Shown here: positions 15,319 to 18,701 of the stretch, one piece after another | Numbering within the stretch: position 1 is the first letter of the stretch | Layout: each line of letters begins with the position of its first letter | From: Saprospiraceae bacterium UBA2329 | GTDB lineage: Bacteria; Bacteroidota; Bacteroidia; Chitinophagales; Saprospiraceae | Reading direction: 5' to 3' | Assembly: GCA_002344975.1 (NCBI GenBank) | Contig: DDUV01000121.1 | Span: 30,446-49,146 of the forward strand | Length of the DNA: 18,701 nt | Notes under the pieces: generated by a model | Seen by the model: only the letters and a program-made list of their open reading frames with translations | The model's database searches: none | What the model was told of the DNA's origin: nothing | Position numbers and translations under genes: made by a program

Positions 15319-18033
15319 TTACACCGGCTGGAAAGGCAGCTCGGCGGCAAACGGAATGGCTGTTTCCAATTCCAGTTCCGCGCGGTAGGTTTCAAAGTCT
15401 TCCCGACTGATCTTGAAGCCCCGCTTTTCAAACATATGAATCATGCGCTTATTGGTGGCCAGCATAGAGGCGTATATTTTGGCAATGCCCTTGTCGCGGG
15501 CTACCTCCAGAATGTAGTCCATCATATTGCCGCCCAGTTCGAGGCCCTGCCACTCGTCGGCTACCACGATGGCATACTCTGCACTTTCTCCCCAGGCATC
15601 GGCAATGATGCGCACCACGCCCACCATTTTCTTGTTGCCGCCCTCTTCCACTTCCGCCACGATGGCCATTTCGCGGTCGTAGTCAATATGTGTAAAGCGC
15701 GTGAGGAAATCGTGGTTCACCTTCGGCACATACCCAAAGAAGCGGAAGTATAAGGTTTCGCTCGACAAGTTCTCAATCATCTGGGTTTCCATCGGCTCGT
15801 CTTCGGGGCGGATGGGCCGCAGGACAGCCTCTACGCCGTTTTTCAGCAGCACGCGCTTGGTGTATTTGCCGGGGTACGGCGATATGACCAAGTGATCGTA
15901 CGGGTGGCCCTTGCGGCGGGGTTTGTATTCATCCAGAATGATGCGTGCATCGAGTACCAGCCCCGATTCGGCATCGGCTGTGTAGGGGTTGATATCTATT
16001 TCTCCAATCTCCGGGAAGTCGGTGAGCAGGTGCGAAAACTTGGTAAGCACAAAGGCCAGGTCTTCCAGATCCACGCCCGGCATATTGCGATAGCCTTTCA
16101 GGAGCGGGTACATCTGCGTACCCTCAATGACGCGACGCGCCAGGCGCATGTTCAGCGGAGGCAATCCCAACTGCGTATCTTTATACACCTCGACCGCCAC
16201 GCCGCCCCGACCAAATGCAATGGCCGGCCCGAAAATGGGGTCTTTTTTGGCGCCGATGAGCAGCTCAAATGGCTTCTTCGTCATCCGTTCGATGAGTACG
16301 CCGTGTATATTCGCCTTTGGCACATGGCTTAGTACCGAGCTGACGATCTCGTTGTAGGTTGCGGTGGCTGCTGCCCGGTCGGAGATGTTGAGTTTCACGC
16401 CGCCCACATCGGTTTTGTGGAGCGCATCGGGGGAAACGATTTTCATGGCCACCGGAAAACCAACGGCTTCGGCCATGTCGGCGGCTTCTTCTGGGCGGGT
16501 GGCCAGCCGGTTTTCGCCTACCGGAATGGCATAACAGGACATCAGTTCTTTGGCCTCGATTTCGGTGAGTTGCCTGCGATTTTCCGATAAAGCTCTGCGG
16601 ATAATGCGCCAGGCTGAGTCTTTGCGCGGGGTGAACTCCTGCGGTGCTTCTTCGGGCGTTTCGTAGAGCAAATCTAAGTTACGAGAGTAGTTCCACATTT
16701 TCAGGAACACGTCCACGGCGCTTTCCGGGTAACGGTAGTTGGGAATTTTGCCTGCTTCCAGCACTTCGCGTCCCTCTGTCACATCGGCCTCTCCCATCCA
16801 CACGGCAAGCATTGGTTTGCGCGTATTTTTGGAGGCTTCCACCACTTCGCGGGCGGCATCGGTGGGACTGGTCACGGCCTGGGTGGTGAGGATGGTGAGC
16901 ACGCCGTCCACATTTTCATCGGCCTGACAGATTTCGAGCGTTTTGCGATAGGTTTCTGCACTGGCGTCGCCGAGCACGTCCACCGGGTTGCCGTGGCTCC
17001 AACTGGCAGGCAGAAATTCGTTGAGTTTTTGCATGGTTTGCTCCGACAACTCTGCCAATTTACCTCCACGTGTAGCGAGGTAGTCGGTAGCCAATACGCC
17101 GGGGCCGCCGGCATTGGTCACGATGGCCAAGCGATTGCCCTGGGGCCGGGGCTGCATGGCCAAAGCCTGCGCACAGTGGAAGAGCTGGGCGATGGTGTCC
17201 ACCCGGATGATGCCGGCGCGTTGGAACGCAGCATCGAATACGGCGTCGTTGCCGGCCACTGATCCGGTGTGCGACATGGTAGCCTTGCCGCCTTCCTGGC
17301 TCTTGCCCGCCTTTAGGATGATGATGGGTTTGGAGCGGGCAAAAGCGCGGGCGGCGCTCATAAATTTGCGCGCATCTTTCAGGGTTTCCATATAAATAAG
17401 GATGGACGAGGTGTTGTTGTCCATACCAAAGTAGTCAATCAACTCGGCAAAACCCACGTCCACCATTGAACCGATGGAAACGAAATGGCTGAAACCCACG
17501 CCTTGGTCCAACGACCAGTCGAGGATGGACGTACACAAGGCGCCACTCTGTGAGATGAAAGCGATGTTGCCCTTGCCGGCCATTTTGGTAGCAAAGCTGG
17601 CATTGATGCCCATTTTGGGATTGATGAAGCCCAGGCAGTTCGGCCCTATGATGCGCATACCGTAGCGGCGGCTGGTTTCAGTGATGCGGTTGAGCATGGC
17701 GATGCCTTCCTCGCCGGCCTCCTTGAAACCTGCCGAAATGATGAGCAAGCCGCCGACGCCTGCTTCTCCACACTCTTCCACAATGTCGGGAACGGTGGCT
17801 GCCGGTGTAACGATGATGGCGAGGTCGGCCTTTTTAGGAATTTTCTTTACACTCTTGTAAGCCGGAACGCCCTGAATGGTCTTGTGTTTGGGGTTGACCG
17901 GAAATATTTTGCCCTCAAATCCGCCTTCGAGCAAATTGTGCATCACGGCATAACCTACCGATTCTACGCGGTCTGAAGCGCCAATACAGGCAATGACTTT
18001 GGGTTTGAAAATGCTATCGAGTTGTCGTACCAT
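15319..18033 (-). CDS. Acetate-CoA ligase (ADP-forming) family / GNAT acetyltransferase fusion (PatZ-like architecture)
   Basis: The product has 904 residues. In order it shows a CoA-binding Rossmann domain (about 5-130, with IGASDRVESVG), two succinyl-CoA-ligase-like domains (about 150-465), an ATP-grasp domain (about 485-705, with MKIVSPDALHKTDVGGV) and a GNAT domain (about 735-890). The same architecture is found in the protein lysine acetyltransferases Pat/PatZ, in which the synthetase part has lost its phosphorylated His. Here that residue appears present as H255 in MSHTGSVAGND, so conversion between acetyl-CoA, ADP, phosphate, acetate and ATP is possible. In GNAT motif A the sequence is WQGLELGG, with E832 where the second glycine of Q-x-x-G-x-G is expected. 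The enzyme is cytoplasmic. It is monocistronic as far as seen; a candidate promoter with an overlapping palindrome lies at 18077-18116. Whether it acts as ligase, acetyltransferase or both is open. Confidence 0.92.
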   Translation of the reverse strand: MVRQLDSIFKPKVIACIGASDRVESVGYAVMHNLLEGGFEGKIFPVNPKHKTIQGVPAYKSVKKIPKKADLAIIVTPAATVPDIVEECGEAGVGGLLIISAGFKEAGEEGIAMLNRITETSRRYGMRIIGPNCLGFINPKMGINASFATKMAGKGNIAFISQSGALCTSILDWSLDQGVGFSHFVSIGSMVDVGFAELIDYFGMDNNTSSILIYMETLKDARKFMSAARAFARSKPIIILKAGKSQEGGKATMSHTGSVAGNDAVFDAAFQRAGIIRVDTIAQLFHCAQALAMQPRPQGNRLAIVTNAGGPGVLATDYLATRGGKLAELSEQTMQKLNEFLPASWSHGNPVDVLGDASAETYRKTLEICQADENVDGVLTILTTQAVTSPTDAAREVVEASKNTRKPMLAVWMGEADVTEGREVLEAGKIPNYRYPESAVDVFLKMWNYSRNLDLLYETPEEAPQEFTPRKDSAWRIIRRALSENRRQLTEIEAKELMSCYAIPVGENRLATRPEEAADMAEAVGFPVAMKIVSPDALHKTDVGGVKLNISDRAAATATYNEIVSSVLSHVPKANIHGVLIERMTKKPFELLIGAKKDPIFGPAIAFGRGGVAVEVYKDTQLGLPPLNMRLARRVIEGTQMYPLLKGYRNMPGVDLEDLAFVLTKFSHLLTDFPEIGEIDINPYTADAESGLVLDARIILDEYKPRRKGHPYDHLVISPYPGKYTKRVLLKNGVEAVLRPIRPEDEPMETQMIENLSSETLYFRFFGYVPKVNHDFLTRFTHIDYDREMAIVAEVEEGGNKKMVGVVRIIADAWGESAEYAIVVADEWQGLELGGNMMDYILEVARDKGIAKIYASMLATNKRMIHMFEKRGFKISREDFETYRAELELETAIPFAAELPFQPV

Positions 18034-18400
18034 GGTTGAAATTGTTTTTTGGGTATAAACGCCCGTGTTAACTTAGTGTTGCTGCAACAATAAGCCATTT
18101 TACATGATGGCGCAAGGAAATACATATTAAAAACAGGGTTGACTTAAATTGGTTTTATTCCAAAAGGGGCATTTAAACGAGTTAATAAAAATACAATATT
18201 TCGTATGCTTTTTTAAATACCAGGAGTTCCTTCTTGTTCGTAAAAGAAGTTCTCTCCGTTGAGGTTATGCTTGTCATGAATTGACTTGCAATAAAAAAAT
18301 ATATGTCAGCCTCAAACATTGCTGCTTCATCTGTATGCCGATGCGGCAACTTTGCAGCGGCTTATTCACAAATATTAGACAATTGGGCTTCGTGCCTCCT
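18034..18400. other. AT-rich region without a convincing gene
   Basis: This stretch upstream of the ligase gene contains no reading frame with recognisable content; overlapping frames at 18281-18553 give Cys- and Lys-rich translations without domains. It holds the candidate ligase promoter near its left end and a weak -7-like CAACTTTG at 18347-18354 that could start a short transcript ending at the terminator at 18401-18440. Confidence 0.5.
18077..18116 (-). promoter_or_regulatory. Candidate ligase promoter with overlapping palindrome
   Basis: On the - strand, CTTG (18116-18113) is followed after 20 nt by TATTGTTG (18092-18085), one base away from the TAnnTTTG consensus. The perfect 13-nt palindrome TGTTGC-t-GCAACA (18077-18089) overlaps the -7 box, the position of a repressor operator. 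Transcription would start near 18078, leaving a leader of about 45 nt. Both elements are modest on their own; their overlap is what makes them worth recording. Confidence 0.35.
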
Positions 18401-18440
18401 GAGCCTGAGACGATCTTGTGTTGTCTCAGGTTCTTTTTTT
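18401..18440 (+). terminator. Orphan intrinsic terminator
   Basis: gagcctgagac (18401-18411) pairs with gtctcaggttc (18423-18433) over 11 bp with one G-T wobble and an 11-nt loop, followed directly by seven T residues (18434-18440). This is a textbook + strand terminator. No + strand gene precedes it within the window; the nearest upstream gene runs the other way. It may end a small RNA or insulate the promoter at 18491-18521. Confidence 0.7.
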
Positions 18441-18467
18441 GTAAAATTCGCCTTCCCCAAAATAAAC

Positions 18468-18513
18468 TACGAAAAAAATCGTACTTATACTTGTCTCTAC
18501 GAAAAAATTCGTA
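18468..18513. promoter_or_regulatory. Pair of near-identical 16-bp operators, 30 bp apart
   Basis: TACGAAAAAAATCGTA (18468-18483) and TACGAAAAAATTCGTA (18498-18513) are both inverted repeats (arms TACGA/TCGTA and TACGAA/TTCGTA) and differ at one base. Their starts are exactly 30 bp apart, about three helical turns, so a dimer on each would face the same side. The second abuts the -7 box at 18514 and fills most of the spacer of that promoter, the position for repression. The regulator is unknown; BlaI/MecI-type repressors use tandem short dyads, but that link is only a guess. Confidence 0.6.
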
Positions 18514-18521
18514 TATCTTTG
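18491..18521 (+). promoter_or_regulatory. Bacteroidota-type promoter controlled by the operator pair
   Basis: TTGT (18491-18494) is followed after 19 nt by TATCTTTG (18514-18521), an exact match to TAnnTTTG. The spacer contains the second operator. Transcription would start near 18528 and run into the long inverted repeat at 18536-18653, so the transcript would carry a very stable hairpin in its leader. The gene it serves lies beyond the window. Confidence 0.6.
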
Positions 18522-18535
18522 CAGGCATTAAACAA

Positions 18536-18653
18536 GGGGCAATAGAAAAATAAAGTGGTCATTTTCGCCAAAGGATTAGATAAGTAAACGTTTCATTTTA
18601 ATTGTCTTATCTAATCCTTTGGCCTAAAGAAAATGAACATTTATTTTTGCCCC
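18536..18653. repeat. 118-bp inverted-repeat (MITE-like) element
   Basis: The element is bounded by GGGGC (18536-18540) and GCCCC (18649-18653). At its centre, gccaaaggattagataag (18567-18584) and its exact reverse complement (18606-18623) form an 18-bp perfect stem with a 21-nt loop. The outer parts of the arms also match imperfectly, with small insertions (atag on the left, ctaaa on the right). It has no coding capacity. Its left 36 bases recur at 15222-15257 and its right 20 bases at 2-21, so it belongs to a dispersed family. Confidence 0.7.
18618..18649 (+). promoter_or_regulatory. Outward-facing promoter in the right arm of the repeat element
   Basis: TTTG (18618-18621), 20 nt, then TATTTTTG (18642-18649) is an exact match to both elements of the Bacteroidota promoter with normal spacing. 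It lies wholly in the right arm of the inverted repeat and points out of the window, where an ATG at 18689 could begin the next gene. The same -7 box and flank occur at 4-11 in front of the TPR glycosyltransferase gene. Confidence 0.5.
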
Positions 18654-18701
18654 ACTACTTTAGGACGTTAATTTTTCATCCAAAAAAAATGCGCCCCTCA
18701 C

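Noticed and set aside
18281..18553. Overlapping + strand and - strand frames of 80-90 codons
   Set aside because: Translations show no recognisable domain, are AT-rich by composition, and run through a terminator, two operators and a promoter.
18468..18653. CRISPR-like or direct-repeat array
   Set aside because: There are only two operator copies and one inverted-repeat element; no regular repeat-spacer pattern exists anywhere in the window.
18689..18701. ATG at 18689 (MRPS...) after an A-rich stretch as the start of the next gene
   Set aside because: Only 13 bases are visible. It is well placed behind two promoters, but there is no coding evidence to support a gene call.

Overview
The window reads as chromosomal DNA of a member of the Bacteroidota, most likely a Saprospiria/Chitinophagia-type organism (inference, no alignment run). 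The evidence is a secreted FG-GAP repeat protein ending in a type IX secretion C-terminal sorting domain, several promoter-like elements of the Bacteroidota form TTG-N19/20-TAnnTTTG, start codons without clear Shine-Dalgarno sequences, and a typical gene set (ClpS, a PrxQ-like peroxiredoxin, an S9A oligopeptidase, a tandem amidohydrolase, an acyl-CoA synthetase/GNAT fusion). No rRNA, tRNA, CRISPR array, transposase or phage gene was seen.

Layout. Bases 1-29 hold the end of a dispersed repeat that contains a promoter-like box. Then come, on the + strand, a TMTC-like GT-C membrane glycosyltransferase with C-terminal TPRs (69-2045), a membrane-anchored calcineurin-type phosphoesterase (2130-3356), a gene-free 370-base gap, and a secreted 1007-residue double amidohydrolase (3729-6752). 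On the - strand is an EamA/DMT permease (6860-7750). A 107-bp inverted-repeat element sits in the divergent gap before a peroxiredoxin (7990-8460) and clpS (8551-8847), both +. A large hairpin separates clpS from the convergent oligopeptidase B-like lipoprotein (9044-11197, -). After a GC-rich structured spacer and a good promoter come a PD-(D/E)XK-like nuclease with a heptad-repeat coiled coil (11514-12092), a NodB-like deacetylase (12109-12876) and the T9SS FG-GAP protein (12966-15233), all +. A strong terminator separates the last from a convergent 904-residue acetate-CoA ligase/GNAT fusion (15319-18033, -).

The last 670 bases contain no convincing gene but are rich in control elements: a palindrome over a candidate promoter of the ligase gene, an orphan intrinsic terminator, two 16-bp operators exactly 30 bp apart beside a good promoter, and a 118-bp hairpin element whose right end carries a second promoter pointing out of the window. 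Parts of that element recur at 15222-15264 and at 1-21.

Most genes are ordinary housekeeping or envelope functions, and I see no defence island or complete new enzymatic system. The points most worth a second look are the dispersed promoter-bearing repeat family, the operator pair, a first amidohydrolase domain that has lost its metal ligands, altered active-site motifs in the deacetylase and GNAT domains, and a G8 tract inside the secreted FG-GAP gene.
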